Assembly (NCBI GenBank): GCA_937916515.1
Contig: CALFSX010000278.1
Location: 33,611 to 97,610, forward strand
Source of the DNA: an uncultured Planctomycetaceae bacterium
GTDB taxonomy: Bacteria > Planctomycetota > Planctomycetia > Planctomycetales > Planctomycetaceae
Direction of reading: 5' to 3'
Length of the DNA stretch: 64,000 nucleotides
Below the pieces are notes generated by a model, which ran no database searches, had not been told where the DNA came from, and saw only the letters and a program-made list of their open reading frames with translations. Made by a program: the position numbers and the translations under genes. Positions within the stretch are counted from its first letter, which is position 1. Each line of letters opens with the position of its first letter. This document shows, piece by piece, positions 8,494-18,300 of this stretch.

Positions 8494-9374
8494 CGCAGCC
8501 GCCTTTCGCGTGATTCAAAAAATCGCCGCAAACTGGTGGCGTACGGTTCTGTTGTGCTGACCTGCAACTGATCGACTCCCGCTCGTCGCAAACCCGTGGT
8601 CAACGCTTCTCGACGGTCCGCGGCCTGGCTGGCAAACAGTTCTCGCACTTTGGGATGTCGAGTATCCACGTCGACCATTTCACCGCTTTCCGCATCCTGC
8701 AACGTGATGAAGCCCACCTGAGGCAACTGTTCTTCTCGCGGGTCTGACACGGTAATAGCAACAAGGTCATGGCGTCCGTTGGAAATGGCCAGTGCCTTTC
8801 GCGACGCTTCGTTTTGGAAGTCGCTGATCAAAAACACGACGGCTCGCCGCTTGTAGACTTTGTTTAGATATTGCAGAGCCGCTTCAAGGTCGGTTTCGTC
8901 GCGAACCGGTTCAGCGGCCAGCATTTCGCGAATCAGCCGCAGCACATTTCCTTTGCCTTTTCTTGGCGGATAGTAAGCTTCTACGTTGTTGGCGAATAAC
9001 AGCAGGCCAACCTTGTCGTTATTTTTCAAGGCCGAAAACATCAACAACGCCGTCATTTCAATCATGACTTCCAGCTTCGATTGCGATCCCGAACCGAATG
9101 ATCCCGAGGCTGAAACGTCCACCAGAAACAGCACGGTGAGTTCTCGTTCTTCGCTGAAACGCTTGATAAACGGCACACCGGCGCGAGCCGTCACGTTCCA
9201 GTCAATCGTGCGAATATCGTCGCCCGGCTGGTATTCGCGAACTTCGTCAAATTCCATGCCTCGACCACGAAACACGCTGCGATACTGCCCGGCCAGCAAG
9301 TCGTTGACGGAACGATTGGCAACGATCTGAATTCGCTGCACCTTCTTCAGAATTTCGGCAACAGTTTGCGTCAT
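8490..9374 (-). CDS. DUF58 domain protein (VWA-like), first gene of Bat-type cluster
   Basis: The protein has 294 residues. It contains the DUF58 signature (GRGMEFDEVREYQPGDDIRT followed by IDWNVTARAG and FIKRFSEERELTV, about residues 36-81) and a VWA-like fold with DVSASGSFGS near residue 88. There are no membrane helices, so it should be cytoplasmic. DUF58 proteins are usually encoded just after a MoxR AAA+ ATPase and before BatA/B genes. Here the 526 bases upstream have no gene and the next gene is a phosphoesterase, so MoxR is absent from its usual place. The stop overlaps the next start by 4 nt. Confidence 0.88.
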   Translation of the reverse strand: MTQTVAEILKKVQRIQIVANRSVNDLLAGQYRSVFRGRGMEFDEVREYQPGDDIRTIDWNVTARAGVPFIKRFSEERELTVLFLVDVSASGSFGSGSQSKLEVMIEMTALLMFSALKNNDKVGLLLFANNVEAYYPPRKGKGNVLRLIREMLAAEPVRDETDLEAALQYLNKVYKRRAVVFLISDFQNEASRKALAISNGRHDLVAITVSDPREEQLPQVGFITLQDAESGEMVDVDTRHPKVRELFASQAADRREALTTGLRRAGVDQLQVSTTEPYATSLRRFFESRERRLR

Positions 9375-9900
9375 TGGAAAATTCGATCCGTGAAAGGATC
9401 ACCTGCACTCAAAATATCTCGATACACAATCAAAATCGCAATATTCAACACCACAATTTCGCAACCGCTGTTTACGGTGCAGGTTGCTTGAAGTGATTTT
9501 CGCTGGTCGGTTGCCGGAAGGCTGCCTGTTCCGCTGATTTAGTTCAAAAATAACGAAAACTGCAGCAAAATCGAGCCGATCAACGGAGACTCGAGTTTCG
9601 AAGTCGCGGCAGGCTTGCCATGCAGAAACAGCCACCATCACCGCCAGAATCCGGCTACGAATTTTTACCGCCACGCCATAACTCGTCAAGCGGCGCGGCG
9701 TGGCCGAATAAGGGATGAACGCCGGACGATAAATGCCGCGCCAGCCTGACCTGTTGATAGCGGACGATAAATGCCACGCTGCCAAATTGCTTCTTCCGGC
9801 AATCTACATTTTATTGCCGACGAAGACGAAGAAGTGAGTTGACTTGCGGGAAACTGCTGCAGCGGAAGAATCTGACGAATCACTTTCGCAGTAAGTACTG
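9375..9900. other. Intergenic region upstream of the Bat-type cluster, with short repeats
   Basis: This region should carry the promoter of the minus-strand cluster. It has a 15-nt direct repeat CGGACGATAAATGCC at 9723-9737 and 9761-9775, and an inverted pair GGCGCGGC/GCCGCGCC (9692-9699/9735-9742). Minus-strand open frames here are made by the repeats and show no protein-like features. Confidence 0.5.
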
Positions 9901-10617
9901 TCAATCTTCGTTCAAGCCATGAGCAGTTGGGTTGCCACCTGCACGAAGAACTTCGTTGGCTTTGCGGACGATCTTTTCTTCGATCCCGCTGGCACGCATG
10001 TGTTCTATCGTTTGTTCGATGTCGTATTCGACTCGCCGAAATTCGACGACGCCATCTTCAATCACCGCATAAGCGGCCCGGCAATCTCCGTCTCGCGGTT
10101 GCCCGACGCTGCCAGGATTGATCACTCGACAATTCCCCACCGTTAAATCCATGGGCACGTGAGTATGTCCGACGCAGACGAAATCGACGTTCACGTGTTC
10201 CAGCCGAGCGGCCCATTGTGGTTCGACTTCGGCCACGTATTCGTCCATGGGATCTCGAGGAGTTGCATGAACCAGCAGAAAAGAATGATCGCCCAATGTA
10301 AACTGCTGAGTCACGGGCAATTGTGCCAGCCACGTTAGTTGCGAATCGCTAAGCACTTCAAAATGATGAGGTCTCATCGCGGCCGCCATGCGTCGAAAAG
10401 TTCCTCCCGGCCTCACGGTCACTCGTTGAGCAACCGAATGATCGTGATTACCTCGAACACAGTAGTCAGCATTCTTCTGCAGCCATTCAATGCATTGAAC
10501 GGGATTGGTGGCATAGTCGACCACATCGCCCAAAAACAGACACGCATCAAACTGTTCGTCAATCGCCGCCAACGCTGGCCAGTTGGAATGGATGTCGGCG
10601 AGAAGCAGAATTTTCAT
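9901..10617 (-). CDS. Metallophosphoesterase, YfcE/MJ0936-like
   Basis: The protein has 238 residues when read from the ATG at 10617; an in-frame start 69 bases earlier adds a segment with no family match, so the later start is preferred because MKILLLADIHSN is the standard family opening. All dimetal-site motifs are visible in order: DIHSN, GDVVDYA, GNHDHS, VHATP and GHTHVPM, with the final VINPGSVGQPRDGD typical of this family. The predicted role is cytoplasmic phosphodiesterase/phosphatase activity; no substrate can be named. It is monocistronic, between the Bat-type cluster and the kinase gene, on the same strand as both. Confidence 0.88.
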   Translation of the reverse strand: MKILLLADIHSNWPALAAIDEQFDACLFLGDVVDYATNPVQCIEWLQKNADYCVRGNHDHSVAQRVTVRPGGTFRRMAAAMRPHHFEVLSDSQLTWLAQLPVTQQFTLGDHSFLLVHATPRDPMDEYVAEVEPQWAARLEHVNVDFVCVGHTHVPMDLTVGNCRVINPGSVGQPRDGDCRAAYAVIEDGVVEFRRVEYDIEQTIEHMRASGIEEKIVRKANEVLRAGGNPTAHGLNED

Positions 10618-10853
10618 AACAATAAGCGTACGACTCAGGAATACGGCGGTCATTTCAACAGGTGGCCACGCCCCATTCTGAATCAAAGTTGCACCGATTG
10701 CACGCCTTCAACGCCAACGCCGGAAAATATCAGCCGGATTCCGCTTAGAACGCAGCGCCAAAACATACGCCGCCCCTGAGGCAAGATCAGCGTGCAGCAA
10801 AACGCACGTCCAGGCATCCGGAGTGCATTGGCCAGCAATGCTTAGCTCGACTT

Positions 10854-12995
10854 CTACTTCGTTTGCTTTTCCGCCAGGCACAAACCCAGAGCCAGTGAAT
10901 ATCTACCTGGAACAAGGTCTATTCGAGTGGCGTAGAACGCGTGATCCTGATTGTCCACAAATTCGCCTTCCAGCTTCAACATGGGAACGACCGAATCCCA
11001 GGACGCAGCAATGGAACTCATTGACTGTCCATCGTTGGCTTTTACGCGAGATCCCGAACTGTCCAGTTGCATCAAAACCTTGCAATCGTTGTCCAGAACG
11101 TAAAGCCGATTAATTGCGTGAAACCGTCCACGAATTTCGTTTTCGATCAGTCGTTCCAGACTGGCTTCGATTCTTACGAAACCGAACGGTTCTTCTGTTT
11201 CGTCATCAAACACAGGTACGGTTGCAGCCAGCAAAGGAGTTGGCGACTTTCCCCAGGACGCAGTTGTTGGATCCGGGCATTCGGACGACAGTGCCACAAA
11301 AACTTCGTCCGGCTTGCCTGCGAGTGCTTTTTTCATGCACGAAGTCAGGTTGCCGGATACAAGTCGACTTGCAGGAATCGACCGCACGTTGGAAACATCA
11401 TCGATCGGGCGTTCAATTCGGACCAGTTCCTGAAACTTACTGCCATCAGCTTTGGCAAATGACACCGCACAGAAGTCGCAGTTGGTCTTCAACAATCCGG
11501 AGAAAATCACTGACAGATGACTTCGCAACACGGATTGTTCGTCATCTCGGCGTCCGGCAATGGAATTCACAATTCCCTGAATCGGCGGCAACGAAGACAT
11601 AAACCGGACGTTGCGTTCCAGATCTCTCACAGCTGACATCATCGCTGTGCGAAGTTCTCTGGCTTCGCTGCGACTGTTGGAATACTTCTGCCGACGCTCA
11701 CTTCTGCCCGCCATCCACTGCTGAACGGCATCAGCCACTTCAGCCGCTGATTGATATCGAGAATGTGGCTTAAACTGCATTGCCTTAACGCAAATGGCTT
11801 CAAGGTCAGCCGGAATTCCCGACATGTAATCACGAGGGCGCGGCGTTGCTCCGCCGGAAATCTGCTTCAGTAATTGAGCAATAGGAACCGCATTGCCCTC
11901 CTGCACACTGCTGTTTTGATGGGGCGCAGAAGCTGTCAGCATCGCAAACAGGATGGCCCCAAGCCCGTACACATCAGTACGGCTGTCAACTTTATCCAAC
12001 TGTCCGGCAGCCTGTTCAGGAGCCATGTACAGGGGAGTCCCGATAACTTCGCCCGCCATTGTCTTGGTGAAGGAACTATCTGCAGAAAGCGGCACTCCCG
12101 ACATGTGACCTTCTGTTTCGTTGCCGTCATTGACTTTTGCAAGCCCCCAGTCCAGAACAATAACCTGACCGAAGTTGTCCAGGGCAACGTTTTCCGGCTT
12201 CAGATCACGATGAATGACTCCACGAGAATGAGCATATGCGATGGCCTGACACACGCCGATGAAGGCTGTTAACAGACGATGCAGGTCCATCGTGACATCT
12301 TCGCCGGCAATCTTTTTGTCGTGGTATTCTTCAATCGCATCGACAAGAGTTCGCTTGCCTACAAAACGCATCGCATAGAATGGTTGCCCCGTGGTTTCGT
12401 CAGTTCCGAACTGATACAGCGGGACGATATTCGGATGTTCCAGACGCCCGGTGATTTCCGCTTCTCGACGGAATCGTTCCCATGCTCGCGGATGCTCTGC
12501 CGCATCGGCGTTCATTTCTTTTAGAGCAACGGAACGCAGCAATCGTTCGTCGCGAGCCAGCCAAACGGTACCGAGCCCGCCTTTGCCCAGTTCGCGGGTC
12601 AGAGTAAACCGTGACTTTAGACTGCGTTCGTCTGCATGGCTGCTGATCGGCAACTGTTGAATCATCGCATGTGTCGATGAAATGGCAGAATCGTGGAAGG
12701 CGGCGCCGGTCACCGTAATTCCGAACTGACTGGACCGAGCTGCCTCAAGCCGAATCGATTGCTTCATTCGCAATGCGGCATCGGCTGAAAGTCCAGGTGC
12801 AACGGATGTGTCTCCATCTCGCGAACGCTTGCCGACATCGGACAGCGAATCGTTAATCATCTTCGACAGCTTCGCATAATTTCTGGACTGCTGGCTGGCG
12901 GCGATCTTTTCGTCAATGGTTCGTTGTTGATCGTTGGTCAGAGTTGCTGACAGCGACTTACTGATCAATTCTGAAATTTTCTGGTCGTTAGGCAT
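10854..12995 (-). CDS. Ser/Thr protein kinase with C-terminal Cache-like sensor region
   Basis: The protein has 713 residues. The ATG at 12995 is preferred over one 42 bases earlier because AGGAGG lies about 8 bases upstream; it overlaps the sigma factor stop by 8 nt. Residues about 130-410 form a Hanks-type kinase: GKGGLGTVW loop, Lys159 (VALKE), Glu180, HRDLKPEN (262-269) and DWG (282-284) in place of DFG, then GTPLYMAPEQ. The N-terminal 120 residues are helical and charged. After the kinase, the region from about 440 on (NVRFMSSLPPIQGIVNSIAG; RLYVLDNDCKVLMQ) resembles a double-Cache sensor domain. There is no membrane helix anywhere, although Cache domains are usually extracytoplasmic. Overlap with the sigma gene suggests a signalling pair in which the kinase controls or responds with the sigma factor. 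Confidence 0.85.
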   Translation of the reverse strand: MPNDQKISELISKSLSATLTNDQQRTIDEKIAASQQSRNYAKLSKMINDSLSDVGKRSRDGDTSVAPGLSADAALRMKQSIRLEAARSSQFGITVTGAAFHDSAISSTHAMIQQLPISSHADERSLKSRFTLTRELGKGGLGTVWLARDERLLRSVALKEMNADAAEHPRAWERFRREAEITGRLEHPNIVPLYQFGTDETTGQPFYAMRFVGKRTLVDAIEEYHDKKIAGEDVTMDLHRLLTAFIGVCQAIAYAHSRGVIHRDLKPENVALDNFGQVIVLDWGLAKVNDGNETEGHMSGVPLSADSSFTKTMAGEVIGTPLYMAPEQAAGQLDKVDSRTDVYGLGAILFAMLTASAPHQNSSVQEGNAVPIAQLLKQISGGATPRPRDYMSGIPADLEAICVKAMQFKPHSRYQSAAEVADAVQQWMAGRSERRQKYSNSRSEARELRTAMMSAVRDLERNVRFMSSLPPIQGIVNSIAGRRDDEQSVLRSHLSVIFSGLLKTNCDFCAVSFAKADGSKFQELVRIERPIDDVSNVRSIPASRLVSGNLTSCMKKALAGKPDEVFVALSSECPDPTTASWGKSPTPLLAATVPVFDDETEEPFGFVRIEASLERLIENEIRGRFHAINRLYVLDNDCKVLMQLDSSGSRVKANDGQSMSSIAASWDSVVPMLKLEGEFVDNQDHAFYATRIDLVPGRYSLALGLCLAEKQTK

Positions 12996-13614
12996 TCTGG
13001 CTAACCTCCTGCTCTGCAAACCATTTTGTTCCCACACATTTTGCCAGAGCCAGTCGAGCTCTATGCAAACGTACCCAAAGATTTGCTGGAGTGATGTTCA
13101 GCTCCTTACAGATTTGATCAGTGTCCATTTCTTCCATCACGCTCAGCACAAACACGTCAGCCTGACCAGCAGGAATGTGGCTTAAACAACCTCGCACAAC
13201 TTCCCAGACTTCCTGAGATTCCAGCTGGTCATCCGGCGTCACCGCAAACGCACCGTTCTTCCAGTTACCCTGCTGATTGAACAACTGAGACGATGGATCG
13301 TTGCTGTCGTCAGACTTTCCGTCGCGATCGTACCGATTTCTCATCCGTACATGATCAACGATTTTGCGTTTCAGAATTCCCAGCAACCAGGCACGTTCAG
13401 CTCCCTCGCCCGTAAAACGTTCTCGATAACGAATGCCGGCAAGAAAGGTTTCCTGAACAACTTCTTCTGCCGCGTTTGTGTCGCGCAGCCGCGAAAAGGC
13501 GTACCGGTAAAGGTAGTCACCATATTCGTCCACCCAGACTTCCGGGTTGGCCGACGAGCCTGAATTTTTCAGGTCTGAGCTGCTCAGGCCTGCGTTTTCG
13601 TTGGAGTTATCCAA
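12988..13614 (-). CDS. ECF-type RNA polymerase sigma factor
   Basis: The protein has 208 residues. Region 2 is clear (YGDYLYRYAFSRLRDTNAAE followed by EVVQETFLAGIRYRERF, about residues 31-68), as is the -10-recognition helix region (RAWLLGILKRKIVDHVRMRN). A non-conserved linker follows. Region 4 is at about 145-200 (GQADVFVLSVMEEMDTDQICKELNITPANLWVRLHRARLALAKCV), a helix-turn-helix for -35 contact. No anti-sigma gene adjoins; instead the stop overlaps the Ser/Thr kinase gene by 8 nt. ECF factors paired with Ser/Thr kinases are a known planctomycete arrangement. Target genes are unknown. Confidence 0.92.
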   Translation of the reverse strand: MDNSNENAGLSSSDLKNSGSSANPEVWVDEYGDYLYRYAFSRLRDTNAAEEVVQETFLAGIRYRERFTGEGAERAWLLGILKRKIVDHVRMRNRYDRDGKSDDSNDPSSQLFNQQGNWKNGAFAVTPDDQLESQEVWEVVRGCLSHIPAGQADVFVLSVMEEMDTDQICKELNITPANLWVRLHRARLALAKCVGTKWFAEQEVSQNA

Positions 13615-13693
13615 ACCATCACCTTAATTCATAATCGGCCAACGTTCTATTTCTTATGGTCGAAACACGTTGGGGATTCCTTACAGATTTTCC

Positions 13694-13885
13694 TGACAAG
13701 GGCTTCGTCCTTGACCCCGTGGCGTGGTATGCGGAAAGACGTGGTACGTTCGAATTGCCGAACCGATGCGCTGTCGCTGCGATAAACTTGCGGGCATTGT
13801 GCTCGCAACATTTTAAGCAAGAATTCAACGACGGCTTCGCCCGGCCGTGAAGAGTTTTCATGCGGAAAAACACGGGTTAAACAGT
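13694..13885 (+). repeat. Dispersed modular repeat, copy A
   Basis: It begins TGACAAGGGCTTCGTCCTTG, runs through the GGCGTGG...ACGTTCGAAT...CCG core, and ends near TTTTAAGCAAGAATTC. It is followed by a third segment (AACGACGGCTTCGCCCGGCCGTG in part, ending CACGGGTTAAAC) that is shared with copy C at 42834. It lies between the ECF sigma gene and the zinc-ribbon gene, so it fills most of a 338-base intergenic stretch. Open frames across it on both strands are by-products. Confidence 0.8.
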
Positions 13886-13952
13886 AAAATTCAACGGTTG
13901 CGGTTGAAAGCTCTGCTGTCGCAAATTGCGATGCTGAATTATCAGGTAATGT

Positions 13953-14909
13953 TTATTCCGGAGCTGCTGAACCGTCTCCGCCAGACGCCCCGGGCTTACG
14001 CTTTCGACCTCGCCGACGACGTTTGCGTTTTTCCCCACTTGCGGGCCCCGCTTGTGGCCCCGTGGAATCGCCTGGTTTTGCGCTGTGATCAGCAGCAGAC
14101 ACCTGAACGACGGGCTTTGCGGAAGGCGTTTCGCCGGACTGATTTTCGGTTCTGGCAGTCGTTGCCGGGGTTTTGATATCAGCAGCTTCTCCGCTGCGAT
14201 TGCCCCCTTTGCGAGAACGACGGCGGCGACGGCCCTTGCGATGTTCGGTTGATGGTTCACCGTCAGCGGAAGTTGACGAACCAACCTGGTTGCCGGAATC
14301 GCCAACGTCCTGTCCAATCGACGCAGCTTCATCTTTACCAGAAGTCTGATTCGACGGGCTTTTGTTGGTCCTGCGAGATCGATCGGGCTTCGAGCGGTCT
14401 GGCCTTGAACGGTCCGACTTTGATTCGCTGGATCGCTGCCGAGATCCCGGTGCTGGCTTTTCGCCGGATGATTGCAGTAACGGCGATGATTCTATGCCGA
14501 TACCAAACTCGGCCCACTCGTCTTCTTCGGCCCCTGTTTCCGGTCCAGTCGCTGGCGAAGTATCATCCTCAGGAGCCGCTTCGGCTCGCAAATAGCCAGT
14601 ACCGCGAAACGGCTTCTTTTCTTTCGGTTCGACATATTCTGAAACCGGAGTAAACCCTTCCTTTGCAGGAAGCTCTTCCACCAACTCGGCTTCTGTGGGT
14701 GTCGTGTACTCGTCGGTTTGGTAGGTAATAAATCGTGAGATATCAACCGGCGGCGGCGGCTCTTCAACAATCGCCATAAAGCATGGAGGATCGCTGCAGC
14801 GGCACGTGCGTGAAGCGACGGCTCCGCGAGTTCTCACGGTGCGAGAACACTTGGCGCACTTCCAAACGCGGAAGATCCCGAGTTCTAATTGAAGGATGGG
14901 GCCCTTAAT
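13953..14909 (-). CDS. Zinc-ribbon protein with acidic middle and Arg/Lys-rich tail; probable AUU start
   Basis: The first conventional start in this frame is a GTG at 14837, but that would cut through a Cys cluster. Reading further upstream gives KGPILQLELGIFRVWKCAKC and then Cys36, Cys38 and Cys43, a probable zinc ribbon (C18, C21 plus C36/C38/C43). No ATG, GTG or TTG exists between this and the in-frame TGA upstream. An ATT at 14907-14909 has GGAG at 8-nt spacing, so an AUU start giving 318 residues is proposed. The middle is acidic and low in complexity. The C-terminal third has two basic blocks (GRRRRRSRKGG and KRKRRRRGRKRKPG), suggesting nucleic-acid binding. Function is unknown. Confidence 0.6.
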   Translation of the reverse strand: MKGPILQLELGIFRVWKCAKCSRTVRTRGAVASRTCRCSDPPCFMAIVEEPPPPVDISRFITYQTDEYTTPTEAELVEELPAKEGFTPVSEYVEPKEKKPFRGTGYLRAEAAPEDDTSPATGPETGAEEDEWAEFGIGIESSPLLQSSGEKPAPGSRQRSSESKSDRSRPDRSKPDRSRRTNKSPSNQTSGKDEAASIGQDVGDSGNQVGSSTSADGEPSTEHRKGRRRRRSRKGGNRSGEAADIKTPATTARTENQSGETPSAKPVVQVSAADHSAKPGDSTGPQAGPASGEKRKRRRRGRKRKPGASGGDGSAAPE

Positions 14910-14957
14910 GGCAAATTCTCCGGCTTTCAGGCGTTTCGCAGCTGCTTGGTTTCACTG

Positions 14958-15198
14958 TTGTTAGATTCTTACTGCAGGGAACATGTTCACGTTGAGTCAA
15001 GTTTTCTGAGCGACAGCGGAGCGTTTCCGAGCGGCAGCTCGAATGGTCTGAGGCACAGCCTCGTTAGATTCTTACTGAAAAGATTGCGTGCACGATGCGA
15101 GGATATTTATCGTAGCGACAACGGAGCGGCTCGGCGATTCAAACGTACCACGTCTTTCCGCATACCACTCCACTGGGTTAAGGGCGAAGCCCTTGTTA
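14958..15198 (-). repeat. Dispersed modular repeat, copy B (modules 1 + 2)
   Basis: On the minus strand it starts TAACAAGGGCTTCGCCCTTA at 15198 and continues through the core CCGCTCCGTTGTCGCTACG to AGTAAGAATCTAACGAGGC. Module 2 follows directly (GAGCTGCCGCTCGGAAACGC; CGCTCAGAAAACTTGACTCA), ending in a second TAAGAATCTAAC near 14958. Copy F at 61467 has the same two-module order. The 484-base gap it lies in contains no other recognisable feature. Confidence 0.82.
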
Positions 15199-15393
15199 CG
15201 GCAAATTGTCGCAACCAGAATCAGCGTTTCCAGGCAAAACCGATCCAAACACGAAACGAGCGGCACTTCGCACTGAATTCAGATTGTCGCCCTGAAACCG
15301 CTATCCTGCAACCGAGCTTGCAATTTCGCACTCAGAGAACCTTGGTTTTGCCTGCCTATTGCGAAAAATCAAAGGCAATTCCGCAGAGGACCG

Positions 15394-18300
15394 CTATTGA
15401 TCTTTAAGCGAAACCTGCGGCACATCATTCTCAACCGGAACGGAAGTTATTGTCGCAGACGTCTGATACGTCGCAGATATGCTGCCTTCAACGGCAATCA
15501 GCACTCCATCTGCAGCGATATTGGTCAGGATTGACGTCGCCCCGGACGGCCAGCGAATGGTCAGCTTTTCCACGTTTGCTGTGTCGCCGAAACCAAAGTG
15601 TAACCGACGCTGATTGCTGGCCTGATATCCGTCACCTGCGGAGACCTGTTTCCAGACTACGTTGCCACTAATCTCAGCTTCCACCGTTGCTCCGCAGGCA
15701 TCGCGAGCAGTTTGTCGGGCATGCAACTGAACGTCCAGCCAGTGGCCGTATTCTTTAGTGGTGTTCGAAACCAGCATTGTGGGAGAAGCGATGTTGGACA
15801 CCACAAAATCTGTTCGACCGTCCTGATTCCAGTCAACAGTCGCCAGCGAACGTCCCAATGCATTCCGTTGAAACGGTTCACCAAGCTGCTTTGGGTTTAG
15901 CTGCTGGAAGTGCGTTCGATGGCTGCCGTCAAAAAACTGCAAAGGCATTTTGTACTGCCCATTGTCGTCACGAAAGTCAGCCACATGACCGTTGGCCACC
16001 ACGATATCCAGAACTCCACGATTGGCTGCGTCCAAAAACTGAGTTCCCCATCCAACATACTGCAGCCCGGAACTTCGAAGCCCTGCCGTTGCAACCGCAT
16101 CCTGAAAGAAACCACCTTCCTGTTGCAGGTAGAGACAATTGGCTTCACCTTCAAAATTTGTAACAAACAAATCCAGGTGTCGATTGCCATCCAGGTCGGC
16201 AGCCGCCACTCCCATGGCCGCCGTTGGATCACCCAGCATGTTCACCGCCAGGCCACGTTCAGCAGCGATGTCCTGATACACATCAGAATCAACAACCGGA
16301 TGAAGCAGGAAATTGGGAACCTGGTCGTTGGCGATAAACAAAACCGGCCTGGGATCGCCGTTCGAAAACATCGCAACAATCCCAAGTCCTTTCGCCAGAT
16401 CCTTTGGGGCAGCATCCACGACTCGCCGAAATGTGCCATCCGCCTGTGACAACCAGACATGATCTTCAGCGCCTGAAAAATCGCGAACCGAACAACGATT
16501 TCGGCCACATTCCACCTTAAAGACATTCTCCCCCGACAGATAGTTGACGTCGTAAATGTCTGGATTGCCGTCGCCATTCAGGTCCAGAATCAGACAGCTG
16601 GATGTCCATGCCGCTTCTGTCAGTCCGCACTGCTGAGCCACATCATCAAACGTGCCGTCTCCATTGTTGATCAGCAATTGATTAGCTCCAATGCAGGCGA
16701 CGTAGATATCCGGAAAGCCATCGTCATTGAAGTCACCAACGGAACACCCCTGCCCATAGCCGTCGTCTTTGAGCATAGCAGCATCGGCGACGGCGAACCC
16801 CTGTTGTGCTGAACGGTTTCGGTACAGCACGTCATAGTATTTTTCCACAGCAGCGGGGACGCTCTGCCCCTTGGCCCAGGGCTCACCCTGAGTCAGAAAA
16901 ATGTCCGGCTGCAGATCGCCGTCAAAGTCGACAATCCCCACGCCGCCTCCGGTGGATTCAAAGATCCGGACGTCTCGAGCAAGTGGATCAGCACTTTGGT
17001 AATAGGTGAAGTCAATGCCCGCATCCACAGCGGAATCAGTAAAGCTGATCCCTGCAGCATCCAGTGCAAGTTTTGGCGTTGATGCAGAGCGTTCCAGTAG
17101 CGTGTCGATGCCAGGCCAATCTGCCAGGTCGAACAGTGCAGCGATATTAATCGAGGCGAGTTTGTGCGTGGAATCCCCAGTCCCAGCCTCGTTTGCCCCT
17201 TTTTCAGCTCTGTCAATCCATGCCGACGGCCCAAAACGATCTTTGGCCAGGTTCGACCACGCCTCCGCTTCCTGCTTTCTGCCAATGTCGTTTAGCAGCG
17301 AAATTAATTCCGCAAAGCTTTCGGCCTGTTGCCCCTGAGAGATCAATACACGTTCCATCACCTCAATACATCTTTTCAAATCATTACAACGCTGCACGCA
17401 CAAATCTGCGTTCATGTGATTCAGACTGGTCAACACCTGCCCCAGCTGAAACATTGAACGGCGATCATGGGGAGCATCCTGCACGGCTTTCCAAAAACAA
17501 CGAGCGGCAACTTGCGGGGCTTCCATTTTTCGAGCCCACAAGCCCTGCACATATTGCACGCCAGCAGAATCCTTAACGCCTTCCGGCAAATCACGACACC
17601 ATTGTTGAAATGCGATGGAATCCGAGTTCAGCAGCAGTTCGCCAAGTAGCGCATGAGCGTCTGCCCAATCCGGGCACTTCGCGACTACTCGCTTCAAACC
17701 TGCCTGAGCAGCAGCAGGGTCGTTTCTGCTTAGGGCAGACTTTGCCTGAAACATCCAAACGTACGGATCGTCAGACAACGACGAAGAACACTTCGGAAAG
17801 TTCGTAACGTTGCCATATGGCCGTTCTGGTTCCATCAGTGATACGAGATCTGGTATCTTGATTCTGTAGGAAGAAAGTATCTGCAGCAAATACGGTCTGG
17901 CCTGCGATGTCAGCCCCGTTGCATTCAACAGGCCAACAAGCCGTTCGCTCACTTCAAATTGATTGCTGTTTAAGGAACTCAGGTACCGCAACTCATCGAT
18001 ACCTTCTTCGTATTTGCAGTTAATCAGAAACAGCTCAGAGCGAGCCTTCGCAATTGAAATAGCAAGTTCGGTACCGTCGCGTGGAACTCGCTTCCAGATT
18101 TCCAGAGCCTCACGAGTATCGCCCATGCCAAAGGCTGCACGCCCCAGAATGAACTGACACTGCTGCCACCTGTCATCGGTTTCCGGAATGTCCTTAACCA
18201 GTTCAGTAGCTTCCGCGTACCGACCATATTCCAAAGCTTCCGTCGCCGCCGCCAGCGTGTCAACGGGCTTGCTGCGTCCGCACCCAGCCATCGCCAGGCA

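Noticed and set aside
13656..13850. Open frames through the repeats (also 15072-15266, 42721-42960 and others) giving similar peptides with FALDPVAWYAERRGTFE-like text
   Set aside because: They follow the repeat sequence. Copy D has an extra base that ends the frame, changes are not concentrated at third codon positions, and no ribosome-binding sites are present.
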